From Cytophagales bacterium Alg240-R148 (GTDB taxonomy: Bacteria > Bacteroidota > Bacteroidia > Cytophagales > Cyclobacteriaceae), in assembly GCA_900537185.1 (NCBI GenBank), contig LS999826.1, positions 434,001-498,000 on the forward strand: a DNA stretch of 64,000 nucleotides, given 5' to 3'. Below the pieces are notes generated by a model. It saw nothing but the letters and a program-made list of their open reading frames with translations. It was not told where the DNA came from and searched no databases. Positions within the stretch are counted from its first letter, which is position 1, and each line of letters opens with the position of its first letter. Shown piece after piece: positions 43,788-52,550 of this stretch. The position numbers and the translations under genes were made by a program.

Positions 43788-44471
43788 ATGTCAGTTATTA
43801 GTATAAAAGAAGTATCCAAAATATACAACCCTGATAAAATTCCGGTGAAGGCTGTAGATAAAGTGGATTTAGAAATAGAAAAAGGGGAATTCACAGCCAT
43901 TGTAGGTCCTTCCGGTAGTGGCAAGTCGACCTTCCTGAATATAGTGGGTGGCTTGGACAACCCGAGTTCTGGTGCGGTTGTGATTGATGGTGTAGACATT
44001 TCAACCTTCAAGGAGAGTGCATTAATCGATTTTCGGTTGAACAATATTGGTTTTGTGTTTCAATCTTACAATTTGATTCCTGTTTTGTCATCGTTGGAGA
44101 ATGTAGAGTTTATAATGTTGATGCAAAAAATACCAAAAGAACAAAGGCATGCCCGCGCAATTGAATTGTTAAAGGAGGTGGGGCTAGAAAAGCACCTGGA
44201 CCGAAAACCCTCGGAGCTTTCTGGTGGGCAGCAACAGCGGGTGGCCGTGGCTAGAGCATTGGCTTCCCGACCAAAATTTATATTGGCAGATGAACCCACA
44301 GCCAATTTAGACTCTCATTCCACCGAAAATTTAATGGGCATGATGGCGGATATCAATAAAAAAGAAGAAGCAACCTTTTTGTTTGCGACCCATGATCAAC
44401 GGGTTATTGATAAAGCGAGAAGAGTAGTTACTTTGGAAGATGGTCGAATTGTCAAAGATGAAAAAAGGTAG
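43788..44471 (+). CDS. LolD-type ABC transporter ATP-binding protein
   Basis: A 227-residue ATPase with Walker A GPSGSGKST (about 40-48), a Q-loop in FVFQSYNLIPVLSSLENV, signature LSGGQQQRVAVARAL, Walker B FILADEPTANLD and a switch histidine in FATHDQRV. The MacB/LolD subfamily shape (NLIPVLSSLENVE) matches the two FtsX permeases upstream. Together they form a mechanotransmitting ABC exporter. Its end overlaps the barrel gene by 14 bases. Confidence 0.93.
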   Translation: MSVISIKEVSKIYNPDKIPVKAVDKVDLEIEKGEFTAIVGPSGSGKSTFLNIVGGLDNPSSGAVVIDGVDISTFKESALIDFRLNNIGFVFQSYNLIPVLSSLENVEFIMLMQKIPKEQRHARAIELLKEVGLEKHLDRKPSELSGGQQQRVAVARALASRPKFILADEPTANLDSHSTENLMGMMADINKKEEATFLFATHDQRVIDKARRVVTLEDGRIVKDEKR

Positions 44472-45618
44472 TTTAATTGTTTGGATTGTTTGCTGCTGTA
44501 CGGCCACTCTTTTTGCTCAAGAAGAAAAAGAGAAAAAAACCCAACTCAACGGGTATGTCAAACAGATGGGGATTGTCACTTTTGCCGATGACCTTGCCAC
44601 TTATGATAACTTAGTCCACAACCGCTTGAATTTCAAATGGCGGCCAAACAACGAATGGACCATTGCATTGGAAGCAAGGAATAGGTTGTTTAATGGGTAT
44701 AAAGTGGAGAATATACCAATGTATGCCGAATTGCTTGAGTTCAATAATGACTATCTGGATCTGAGTTGGACGCCTATTGACAATGGCAATACCATTTTGC
44801 ATTTGATGTTGGACCGGGCCTATGTTAAGTACTTTAAGGAGCAGTTGGAATTGACTATTGGTAGGCAGCGCATTAATTGGGGCAAAACACTGGTTTGGAA
44901 CCCAAATGATCTGTTTAACACCTATAGTTTTTTTGATTTTGATTATGAGGAAATGCCGGGGTCCGATGCCTTTAGGGCCAGTTATTACTGGGGTATATCT
45001 TCCTCTGTAGATTTTGCCATTAAAATGGCAGACAATTGGGAAGACTTTGTAGGAGCAGCCAATTATCAATTTAATATTAAAAGTTACGACATTCAAATAC
45101 TTGGTGGCTACCACAAAAGAGATGCTACAGTAGGGGTTGGTTGGGCAGGGTACCTAGGCCAAGGTGGTTTTAAGGGCGAGGCTAGTTATTTTACTCCAGT
45201 TTATAAGAAAACCCAAAGTTATGAAGCATTTTTATGTACTGTCAGTTACGATTATTCTTTTAAAAGCTCTTTATATCTTAATGTTTCTGCCATATATAAC
45301 TCTGCAGGAGAAGCCAATCCAGGGTTGGGAATTGTAGGAGATGCGCTATCGTTGGGTTTGACTCCGAAAACTTTGACCAGCTATAATATTTCTACATTTG
45401 TACAGGGCATGTACCAGTTCCATCCATTGGTTTTTGGCGGCATGTCACTGATGTACCAGCCCCAGGATCAAAGCACTTTTATTAGTCCGGTTGTTACGAT
45501 ATCGGCCAAGCAAAACTTGGATGTAGACCTTATTGGACAGGCCTTTTTAGGAGAGTCGAACGACAAGTACCAGCCTATTTACCATTCTATTTTTATTAGA
45601 GGGAAGTGGAGTTTTTAG
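44458..45618 (+). CDS. outer-membrane porin-like beta-barrel protein of the ABC cassette
   Basis: A 386-residue protein with a signal peptide (MKKGSLIVWIVCCCTATLFAQ) and alternating aromatic-rich strands ending in RGKWSF, the usual terminal Phe of an outer-membrane barrel. The internal segment ELTIGRQRINWGKTLVWNPNDLFN resembles porin-like families in which a WG...NPxD loop follows a GRQ strand. It overlaps the ATPase gene and closes a set that spans inner membrane, periplasm and outer membrane. The substrate is unknown. It is convergent with pth, their ends overlapping by 4 bases. Confidence 0.8.
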   Translation: MKKGSLIVWIVCCCTATLFAQEEKEKKTQLNGYVKQMGIVTFADDLATYDNLVHNRLNFKWRPNNEWTIALEARNRLFNGYKVENIPMYAELLEFNNDYLDLSWTPIDNGNTILHLMLDRAYVKYFKEQLELTIGRQRINWGKTLVWNPNDLFNTYSFFDFDYEEMPGSDAFRASYYWGISSSVDFAIKMADNWEDFVGAANYQFNIKSYDIQILGGYHKRDATVGVGWAGYLGQGGFKGEASYFTPVYKKTQSYEAFLCTVSYDYSFKSSLYLNVSAIYNSAGEANPGLGIVGDALSLGLTPKTLTSYNISTFVQGMYQFHPLVFGGMSLMYQPQDQSTFISPVVTISAKQNLDVDLIGQAFLGESNDKYQPIYHSIFIRGKWSF

Positions 45619-46175
45619 CTGTTAAATTGGTTCATAGTTCTAGTAACCCCAATGGTGCAAAACCCCTTGACCATCTCGATACTGGTATCGATGAGCGCAT
45701 GTAACTGCGCTTTTTCATCTTCTGTGAATTTGCCTAACACAAAGTCTATTTGTTGGCCTTTGTGAAAGTCGTCACCAATTCCAAATTTTAACCTCGCATA
45801 ATTAGAACCTCCTGTAACCTGTTCAATGTTTTTGAGTCCATTATGGCCGGCGGCACTGCCTTTTGCTCTTAGTCGGAGTTTTCCTAGAGGAAGTGCAAGG
45901 TCATCCACAATAACCATGGTGTTCTCTTTCGGTATGTTAAGTTGTTGCATCCAATAGTTCATCGCTCTGCCACTCAAATTCATATAAGTAGTAGGTTTGA
46001 TTAAATGGATGTGCCGCCCTTTGAATTTAAACTCAGCCTTAAATGCCTGTTTGCTAATATCAAAAGTTATGTTCTGTTCTTTTGCCAATTCGTCCAAAAC
46101 CATAAACCCAATGTTGTGTCTTGTTTCGGCGTATTCCTGACCTATATTTCCTAAACCGATGATGAGGTACTTCAT
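45615..46175 (-). CDS. pth: peptidyl-tRNA hydrolase
   Basis: Pth frees tRNA from peptidyl-tRNA that drops off ribosomes. The 186-residue protein has the catalytic His20 in IGLGNIGQEYAETRHNIGF (with Asn10), PTTYMNLSG and VIVDDLALPLGKLRLRAKGSAAGHNGL. It follows rplY, with a strong hairpin terminator in between, so it may depend on read-through or its own weak promoter. Confidence 0.96.
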   Translation of the reverse strand: MKYLIIGLGNIGQEYAETRHNIGFMVLDELAKEQNITFDISKQAFKAEFKFKGRHIHLIKPTTYMNLSGRAMNYWMQQLNIPKENTMVIVDDLALPLGKLRLRAKGSAAGHNGLKNIEQVTGGSNYARLKFGIGDDFHKGQQIDFVLGKFTEDEKAQLHALIDTSIEMVKGFCTIGVTRTMNQFNS

Positions 46176-46204
46176 TGTTGTAATTCGTCTTGCTATTATA
46201 CAAA

Positions 46205-46233
46205 AAAAGTCCTGTGTTGGACACAGGACTTTT
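46205..46233 (-). terminator. strong bidirectional terminator after rplY
   Basis: AAAAGTCCTGTGT (46205-46217) and ACACAGGACTTTT (46221-46233) form a perfect 13-bp stem around a 3-base loop. On the minus strand the stem is followed by a run of seven T. It sits 26 bases after the rplY stop and 30 bases ahead of the pth start. Confidence 0.85.
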
Positions 46234-46258
46234 AATTTTATTTTTCTTGTAAAGAAGA

Positions 46259-46879
46259 TTATTCTGCAGAATCGCCGCTTTCTTCGCCGCCTTCTTCGCC
46301 TTCTTCACCTTCTTCGCCGTCCATTGTGCTACGCAATGATCTAGGGATTTCTACACTAGCAATGGTAGTCATTGGGTTGTTCAAAATCTCGTAACCATCA
46401 GGAGTTACTTCGTTAACTTTTACAGTCTTACCAAAATCAAGACTAGAAATATCTACTTTAATAGTAGATGGCATGTCTTTTGGTAAAGATTTGATGGATA
46501 ATTTCCTTTTCTTTAACAACATGTTACCACCTTTAGCAACACCAGGAGAACTTCCTTCTGGCACAACTGGGATATCCATTTTGATGCTTCTGTCTTCGAA
46601 TAATTGAAGGAAATCTGCATGAAGAATCATTTCACTAACCGGGTGAAATTGGATGTCCTGAAGAATACCTTTGTATTCTGTACCTTCTACATTAATAGTA
46701 ACAAAATGAGCCTCTTGTGTGTACACCAATGGTCTGAAAAGATACATTGGAGCATGGAAATGAATTTGCTCTTCACCACCATACAATACACATGGTACAT
46801 TGCCCTCGGCTCTTAACTGCTTGGAGTTAATCTTTCCGAGATTTGCTCTTTTATACCCTATAATCTCTACTGAATTCAT
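46259..46879 (-). CDS. rplY: 50S ribosomal protein L25/general stress protein Ctc
   Basis: A 206-residue L25 of the long Ctc type: an N-terminal 5S-rRNA-binding domain (about 1-90, starting MNSVEIIGYKRANLGKINSKQLRAEGNVPCVLYGG) and a C-terminal TL5-like domain (about 95-185; HADFLQLFEDRSIKMDIPVVPEGSSPGVAKGG). It ends with a very acidic low-complexity tail of Gly-Glu-Glu repeats. It is 21 bases downstream of prs on the same strand. Confidence 0.95.
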   Translation of the reverse strand: MNSVEIIGYKRANLGKINSKQLRAEGNVPCVLYGGEEQIHFHAPMYLFRPLVYTQEAHFVTINVEGTEYKGILQDIQFHPVSEMILHADFLQLFEDRSIKMDIPVVPEGSSPGVAKGGNMLLKKRKLSIKSLPKDMPSTIKVDISSLDFGKTVKVNEVTPDGYEILNNPMTTIASVEIPRSLRSTMDGEEGEEGEEGGEESGDSAE

Positions 46880-46900
46880 ACTAATAAAATTTATAATTAA

Positions 46901-47827
46901 TTAAATAAATAAAGAACTTATTGATTCGTGATCATGAATTTTTCTGATCGCTTTTGCAAAAAGATCCGACAAAGTTAACACTTTTATCTTATTGCAAGTT
47001 TGTTTTAGTGGAATACTGTCTGTAACAACCAACTCTTCTAATACAGAGTTTTCAATATTGTCATATGCTTTGCCAGATAAAACTGGGTGGGTAACAACCG
47101 CTCTAACGGAAAGCGCTCCTTTGTCTTTTAACAATTGTGCCGCTTTGCACATGGTGCCACCAGTATCAATCAAATCATCCACCATGACCACATCTTTCCC
47201 TTCTACGTCTCCAATGAGCTGCATAGAAGCCACTTCATTGGCACGTTTTCTGTGTTTGTCACAGACCACCATTTCAGCATTGAAATACTGGGCAAAACGC
47301 CTGGTTCTTTTTACGCCACCTACATCTGGTGAAGCAAAAATTAAATTTTCTTGGTCCAACGTTCTCAAATAAGGAACGAAGATTGTGGTGCCATCTAAAT
47401 GGTCCACTGGAATATCAAAAAAGCCTTGGATTTGATCTGCGTGTAAATCACATGTCATGATTCTATTGGCACCAGCTGCAGTGAGTAGGTTGGCCAATAA
47501 TTTTGCCGCAATGGCTACCCTCGGCTTGTCTTTTCTGTCTTGTCTTGCATAACCGAAATAAGGAACTACCACTGTAATCTGTTTGGCACTGGCTCTTTTG
47601 CATGCGTCAATCATCAACAACAACTCCATGAAATTATCAGAAGGAGGGAAGGTAGATTGAATTAAGAATACATCACATCCACGTACCGACTCTGTAATAA
47701 AAGGAGACATTTCACCATCCGAAAAATGTTGAAAAGTAACACCTCCAAGAGGGCTTCCATAAGATTGTGCAATTTTTTCAGCAATGTAAAGGGAGCTGGA
47801 ACCAGAGAAGATTTTTACAGTGGACAT
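46901..47827 (-). CDS. prs: ribose-phosphate pyrophosphokinase
   Basis: Prs makes PRPP from ribose 5-phosphate and ATP, feeding purine, pyrimidine and cofactor pathways. The 308-residue enzyme has the flexible catalytic segment YFGYARQDRKDKPR, the DLHADQIQGFFDIPVDHL ribose-phosphate site and the PRPP loop VVMVDDLIDTGGTM. It lies downstream of tRNA-Gln. The window also holds users of PRPP (purF, pyrR). Confidence 0.96.
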   Translation of the reverse strand: MSTVKIFSGSSSLYIAEKIAQSYGSPLGGVTFQHFSDGEMSPFITESVRGCDVFLIQSTFPPSDNFMELLLMIDACKRASAKQITVVVPYFGYARQDRKDKPRVAIAAKLLANLLTAAGANRIMTCDLHADQIQGFFDIPVDHLDGTTIFVPYLRTLDQENLIFASPDVGGVKRTRRFAQYFNAEMVVCDKHRKRANEVASMQLIGDVEGKDVVMVDDLIDTGGTMCKAAQLLKDKGALSVRAVVTHPVLSGKAYDNIENSVLEELVVTDSIPLKQTCNKIKVLTLSDLFAKAIRKIHDHESISSLFI

Positions 47828-47860
47828 GTCGAAGTATTTACCGGTTGCATTAAATAAATA

Positions 47861-47883
47861 ATCCCGGCTTTAAGGGCCGGGAT
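47861..47883 (-). terminator. hairpin after tRNA-Gln
   Basis: ATCCCGGC (47861-47868) pairs with GCCGGGAT (47876-47883), loop of 7. On the minus strand it is followed by TATTTATTT. It begins 4 bases past the tRNA 3' end and may end the tRNA transcript or let part of it read into prs. Confidence 0.6.
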
Positions 47884-47887
47884 GTGT

Positions 47888-47959
47888 TGCCCGACTAGGG
47901 CTCGAACCTAGACTCTTCTGGACCAAAACCAGACGTGTTGCCAGTTACACCATCGGGCA
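47888..47959 (-). tRNA. tRNA-Gln (UUG anticodon)
   Basis: 72 bases fold as a standard cloverleaf on the minus strand. The acceptor stem is TGCCCGA/TCGGGCA, the anticodon stem TCTGG/CCAGA encloses the 7-base loop TTTTGGT (anticodon TTG), and the T-arm is CTAGG-TTCGAGC-CCTAG. CCA is not encoded. A consensus promoter lies upstream. Confidence 0.95.
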
Positions 47960-47987
47960 GTAAATTGTTCCCTTGAAATTGGGAGTA

Positions 47988-48017
47988 CAAATGTAGGAAT
48001 AAATTTTTTTATTCCAA
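47988..48017 (-). promoter_or_regulatory. promoter of tRNA-Gln
   Basis: On the minus strand: TTG at 48017-48015 as the -33 element, a 19-base spacer, then TACATTTG at 47995-47988 as the -7 element. This fits the Bacteroidota TTG-N19-TAnnTTTG consensus exactly. Transcription would start about 20-25 bases before the tRNA 5' end. Confidence 0.65.
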
Positions 48018-48045
48018 CCCGGGCGTAAAAAAAAATGATATTTTT

Positions 48046-48621
48046 TTAATCTTCTGTTTTGGATTCAGTTTGAACTTCGCCTTCAATGAATCCTTCGGCA
48101 AAAACTTGGTACTTGTCTAAGATGGACCGGACTACATTTCTCATGTCCTTTCCGTTCTTAAAGTCCACCTCTCCATATACTTCCGTGGAGTAACCTTGCC
48201 AGATGGTTTTGGCTCTTTTTCGATCGTACAATTGAATTAAAAGTGTTCCTTTGTCAATATCGTAGGAGCGAGAATTATAATTGAGGTTGGTTTGTGGGTT
48301 TTTAATCCAATCGTCTAATTCTGGCTGTAAGTACCCTCTAAACTTTAAACTGTCTTCGAAAAAAGTGTAAGAAATTAATAAATCCGGCTTCTTAACTTTT
48401 TCTTTGTATCCTAAGAAGTTCATGTGTTTGATGATGAAATACTGCATGTCCGCTTCATCCACACTACCGTATTGAATTTTATTTTGGTTGTCTAAGAACC
48501 CAAAAGTTTTGTATTTTTTGAATTTTCCTTTGTAACTGTAGTCGTATTCTACGGGCATCTCTTTGTAAAAAAGACAACCCGACATTAAAGGTACTAAGGC
48601 GAACATCAGAAACTTTTTCAT
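48046..48621 (-). CDS. DUF4136-like lipoprotein
   Basis: A 191-residue lipoprotein with lipobox LMSGC (Cys16). The mature domain (about 25-180) has the DUF4136 look: an early YKTFGFLD strand, a helix MQYFIIKHMNFLGYKEKVKKPDLLISY, then KGTLLIQLYDRKRAKTIWQGYSTEVYG. Function is unknown for the family. It is a single gene downstream of purL, separated by a terminator. Confidence 0.75.
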   Translation of the reverse strand: MKKFLMFALVPLMSGCLFYKEMPVEYDYSYKGKFKKYKTFGFLDNQNKIQYGSVDEADMQYFIIKHMNFLGYKEKVKKPDLLISYTFFEDSLKFRGYLQPELDDWIKNPQTNLNYNSRSYDIDKGTLLIQLYDRKRAKTIWQGYSTEVYGEVDFKNGKDMRNVVRSILDKYQVFAEGFIEGEVQTESKTED

Positions 48622-48727
48622 AAGGCCAATTCAATTTAAGTTAGTTGGTTAATATAGCTAAAAAATGGTAGATGTCTGAGAAACAACTGCATTTTATTTT
48701 GTATGATAACCGACATTTAATATAAAA

Positions 48728-48754
48728 AAAGCCAGTTGGATTACAACCGGCTTT
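48728..48754 (-). terminator. terminator after purL
   Basis: An 11-bp stem with one mismatch, AAAGCCAGTTG / CAACCGGCTTT, loop GATTA, flanked by an A-run that becomes a T-run on the minus strand. It lies about 20 bases beyond the purL stop. Confidence 0.75.
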
Positions 48755-48775
48755 AACATAACAGTTCGAACAGTA

Positions 48776-51700
48776 TTATTGTTTTGACTTTATCCAATCT
48801 TTGGCGTTGACAAAGGCTTCTATCCACGGCGTTACCTCGTGATGTTGTTTTAATTCTTGGTCGTAATGTGCCCAGTTCCATGGGAACGTAGCTCTTTCGA
48901 GGTGTGGCATCATTACCAGGTGTCGGCCGTCAGCCGAACACATGCCAGCAATGGCCTCATCCGAACCATTTGGATTGGCCGGGTAGGCTGTGTCTGCATA
49001 CTGCATAACCACGTTGTGTTCGGAAGAAGCTGCGTTTAATTCAAACTTACCTTCACCGTGCGCTACCCAAATGCCCATGGTACTACCAGTTAAAGAACCC
49101 AACATAACAGAATTGTTTTCTGGGATGGTGACATTTAAAAAGGAGCTTTCAAATTTGCCTGAGGCATTGTGCTGCAAGGCAGGTTTGGTAGTGCTGTTAG
49201 GATACAACAACCCAAGCTCTACCATTAATTGGCACCCGTTGCACACACCCAAACTTAAAGTGTCCTGTCGGGCATAAAAATTATCAAGGGCCAATTTGGC
49301 TTTAGGGTTGTAAAGGAAGGCACCTGCCCAACCTTTTGCAGATCCCAAAACATCTGAGTTGGAGAATCCACCAACAAAAACCACCATGTTAACACCACTT
49401 AAATCTTCTCTGCCACTTATAAGGTCGGTCATGTGCACGTCTTTCACGTCCATGCCAGCTAGAAACATGGCATAGGCCATTTCTCGATCGCCATTTACTC
49501 CTTTTTCACGGATGATCGCCGCTTTGATACCGCTGGAAGATTTTCTATTTTGGTCTATTTTATATTGCTCAAATTTACCCGTAAAATCAGAAGGGAAATT
49601 GTATTGCAACGTCTGCTTTTTATAATTATCAAATCGATCTTTTGCCAATTCTGCACCAGATTGCTTTTTGTCCAGCAAATAAGAAGTCCTGAACCACAAG
49701 TCTCTTAAGTTGTTAAGATCTAATTCGATGGCCGAACTGCCATTGGATAGGGAAAAAGCTCTGTTTTGGTTTACTTGACCAATTTCAATACCATCCACTC
49801 CATGTTCTTTTAAAATGTTCTGGATGTTATCGATTGAAGCCACCTGGAGTACCACTCCGGGGTTTTCGCTGAATAACTTTTCGACTAGATCTCCTTGGAG
49901 CTTTTCAAGGTTTATGTTGGCTCCAGTTTGGTTGTTAGTGAAGTGCATTTCAAGCAAAGAAGTAATCAAACCACCCGAGCCAATGTCATGGCCTGAAAGT
50001 ACTAGGTTGTTTTTTATCAAAGCCTGAACTGCATTAAATGCAGACTTGAAATAAGAATTATCTTGTATGGTTGGTGCATTTTTACCTAGTTTATTAACCA
50101 CCTGTGCAAAACTACTACCACCTAAATGCCTTTTGTCTTTTGAGAAATCAATAAATACCAAAGTACTATCCTTCGATTCAATAATGGCCGGGGAAATGGT
50201 TTTTCTGATGTCACTTACTTCCCCAACAGAGGATATAATAACGGTGCCAGGAGAATACACCGTAGACCCATTCGGGTATTTTTGAGTCATGGATAAGCTG
50301 TCTTTTCCTGTGGGAATGTTTATCCCTAGGTCACAGGCAAAATCACTAATGCTCTGTACTGCCTGGTACAATCTATGATTTTCTCCTTCGTTTTTGGCTG
50401 GCCACATCCAATTAGCACTTAGGGATATTCCTTTGGTGCCATGGCTCAAAGGAGCCCAGACCAAGTTCGTCAATGCCTCGGCAATGGCCAATTTCGATCC
50501 GGCGATAGGGTCTACTAGAGCTGCCACTGGCGCGTGGCCGATAGAAGTAGCTACTCCTTTGTTGTTTTTGTGGTCCAATGCCATGACCGCGACATTGTTC
50601 AGTGGCAATTGCACTGTTCCGCAAGTTTGCTGGGTGGCTACCTTACCTGTTACCGATCGGTCTACTTTATTAGTAAGCCAATCTTTACACGCTACTGCCT
50701 CCAACTGCAATACCTGTTCTATATAATCTTTAATGTTGTCATTTTGGTAACTTATTGCTTCAAAATTAGAAGTGCTGCTTTTATCCTCTAAGATAGTTTT
50801 TGGAGAGGAACCAAACATATTGGCCAACTTCCAGTCCATTGGGTTTTGGCCAGTCTTTTGGTTAACGAACTTGAACTCCATATCTCCTGTAGCTTCTCCT
50901 ACCACGTACATCGGAGCACGTTCTCTCTCTGCTACATTTTTTAAATTGTCGATATCGGCTGGTTTCATAACCAAGCCCATGCGTTCTTGTGATTCATTCC
51001 CAATGATTTCCTTGTCGGATAGAGTAGGGTCTCCAACAGGTAATTTTTGTACATCAATGGCACCACCAATGTCTTCTAACAACTCACTCAAACAATTTAA
51101 GTGCCCACCTGCTCCGTGGTCATGAATCGAAACTATGGGGTTTTCTTGGCTTTCTGCCATGGCGCGAATGGCGTTCATTGCCCTTTTTTGCATTTCTGGA
51201 TTAGAGCGTTGAATGGCATTTAGTTCAATGGCATTGTTGAATTCTCCAGTAGCTACCGAAGAAACTGCTCCACCACCCATTCCGATGCGGTAGTTGTCTC
51301 CGCCTAAAATAACCACCTTGTCCTGTACTTCTGGTTCGTCTTTTAGGCTGTCCCTTAGTTTTCCGTACCCTATACCGCCGGCTTGCATGATGACTTTGTC
51401 AAAACCGTATTTTTTGCCTTTTTCAAAATGCTCAAATGTAAGGACACTACCACATATCATTGGCTGCCCAAACTTGTTGCCAAAATCAGAAGCACCATCC
51501 GAGGCTTTTATTAATATATCTATTGGGCTTTGGTACAACCAGTCTCTGGCTTCTGTTGCTTGTTCCCAAGACCTATCGTTTTCAGACCTAGAATAAGAGG
51601 TCATATAAACAGCGGTTCCAGCCAAAGGCAAACTGCCTTTGCCACCAGCCAGTCTGTCTCTAATTTCTCCACCCGACCCTGTAGCTGCACCATTAAATGG

Positions 51701-52453
51701 TTCGACAGTGGTAGGGAAATTGTGGGTTTCCGCTTTTAAAGAAATTACGCTTTCAAAATCATCGGTTTTGAAAAAATCGGCTGTGTCTTGTCTTTTTGGA
51801 GCAAATTGTTCTACCACAGGCCCCTTGACAAATGCTACATTGTCTTTGTATGCAGATACAATGAGGTTGGGGTTTTCTTTGGAAGTTTTTTTAATTAATT
51901 GGAAAAGAGAAGCATCTTTTTCTTTTCCGTCAATTATGAAAGCACCATTAAATATCTTGTGTCGGCAGTGTTCAGAATTGACTTGAGAAAAACCAAAAAC
52001 TTCAGAATCAGTAAGTTTCCTACCCAAAGCGGTACAAACTCCTTCTAAATAATCAATTTCATCCGCACTTAAAGCCAATCCTTCTTTTTGGTTGTATGCC
52101 GCAATGTCCTCAATAAATGCCACAGGCTCCGGTTGCATATCAATTGTAAAAATTGACTGGTCCAACACTTCGTATTTGGATTGCAACATGGCATCAAAAT
52201 CATCTGCTTTGAAAAACTCTTCAATGCGCAAGATACCTTCAATACCCATGTTTTGTGTAATTTCAACCGCATTGGTGCTCCAAGGTGTGATCATTTCTTT
52301 TCTTGGGCCAACAAATGGACCTGTTATAGAAACTTCTTGGATGCTGCTGGCATTCCCAAATAGCCATTGTAATTTTTCAACATCTGCCTGGTTGAGGTCG
52401 GATTTTACTTCGAGTACAAATACCTTGGTATTTCCTTTGAAGAATTTAATCAT
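48776..52453 (-). CDS. purL: phosphoribosylformylglycinamidine synthase (single-chain)
   Basis: PurL converts FGAR to FGAM using glutamine and ATP in purine synthesis. The 1225-residue protein has the full large-form order. A PurS-like N-terminal domain is followed by a linker with GFSQVNSEHCRHKIFNG, then two synthetase halves containing AETHNFPTTVEPFNGAATGSGGEIRD and HDHGAGGHLNCLSEL. The C-terminal class I glutaminase has its nucleophile Cys in GVCNGCQLM and the histidine in PHLERATFPWNW. The ATG at 52453 is chosen: a TACTTTTG promoter lies just upstream of it, and the longer frame to 52561 would start inside the neighbouring gene's 3' end. Confidence 0.96.
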   Translation of the reverse strand: MIKFFKGNTKVFVLEVKSDLNQADVEKLQWLFGNASSIQEVSITGPFVGPRKEMITPWSTNAVEITQNMGIEGILRIEEFFKADDFDAMLQSKYEVLDQSIFTIDMQPEPVAFIEDIAAYNQKEGLALSADEIDYLEGVCTALGRKLTDSEVFGFSQVNSEHCRHKIFNGAFIIDGKEKDASLFQLIKKTSKENPNLIVSAYKDNVAFVKGPVVEQFAPKRQDTADFFKTDDFESVISLKAETHNFPTTVEPFNGAATGSGGEIRDRLAGGKGSLPLAGTAVYMTSYSRSENDRSWEQATEARDWLYQSPIDILIKASDGASDFGNKFGQPMICGSVLTFEHFEKGKKYGFDKVIMQAGGIGYGKLRDSLKDEPEVQDKVVILGGDNYRIGMGGGAVSSVATGEFNNAIELNAIQRSNPEMQKRAMNAIRAMAESQENPIVSIHDHGAGGHLNCLSELLEDIGGAIDVQKLPVGDPTLSDKEIIGNESQERMGLVMKPADIDNLKNVAERERAPMYVVGEATGDMEFKFVNQKTGQNPMDWKLANMFGSSPKTILEDKSSTSNFEAISYQNDNIKDYIEQVLQLEAVACKDWLTNKVDRSVTGKVATQQTCGTVQLPLNNVAVMALDHKNNKGVATSIGHAPVAALVDPIAGSKLAIAEALTNLVWAPLSHGTKGISLSANWMWPAKNEGENHRLYQAVQSISDFACDLGINIPTGKDSLSMTQKYPNGSTVYSPGTVIISSVGEVSDIRKTISPAIIESKDSTLVFIDFSKDKRHLGGSSFAQVVNKLGKNAPTIQDNSYFKSAFNAVQALIKNNLVLSGHDIGSGGLITSLLEMHFTNNQTGANINLEKLQGDLVEKLFSENPGVVLQVASIDNIQNILKEHGVDGIEIGQVNQNRAFSLSNGSSAIELDLNNLRDLWFRTSYLLDKKQSGAELAKDRFDNYKKQTLQYNFPSDFTGKFEQYKIDQNRKSSSGIKAAIIREKGVNGDREMAYAMFLAGMDVKDVHMTDLISGREDLSGVNMVVFVGGFSNSDVLGSAKGWAGAFLYNPKAKLALDNFYARQDTLSLGVCNGCQLMVELGLLYPNSTTKPALQHNASGKFESSFLNVTIPENNSVMLGSLTGSTMGIWVAHGEGKFELNAASSEHNVVMQYADTAYPANPNGSDEAIAGMCSADGRHLVMMPHLERATFPWNWAHYDQELKQHHEVTPWIEAFVNAKDWIKSKQ

Positions 52454-52487
52454 GGAGAATGATTTTGAGTGATGATTATTTTCACTG

Positions 52488-52495
52488 CAAAAGTA
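52488..52495 (-). promoter_or_regulatory. putative purL -7 promoter element
   Basis: On the minus strand TACTTTTG matches TAnnTTTG exactly, about 35 bases before the purL ATG. No clear TTG at the -33 position. It supports the chosen purL start. Confidence 0.45.
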
Positions 52496-52550
52496 GTTAA
52501 TCGGAATAATTTTAAGAAGTAAAAGGAGAAATTTAGAATAGGATTTGATT

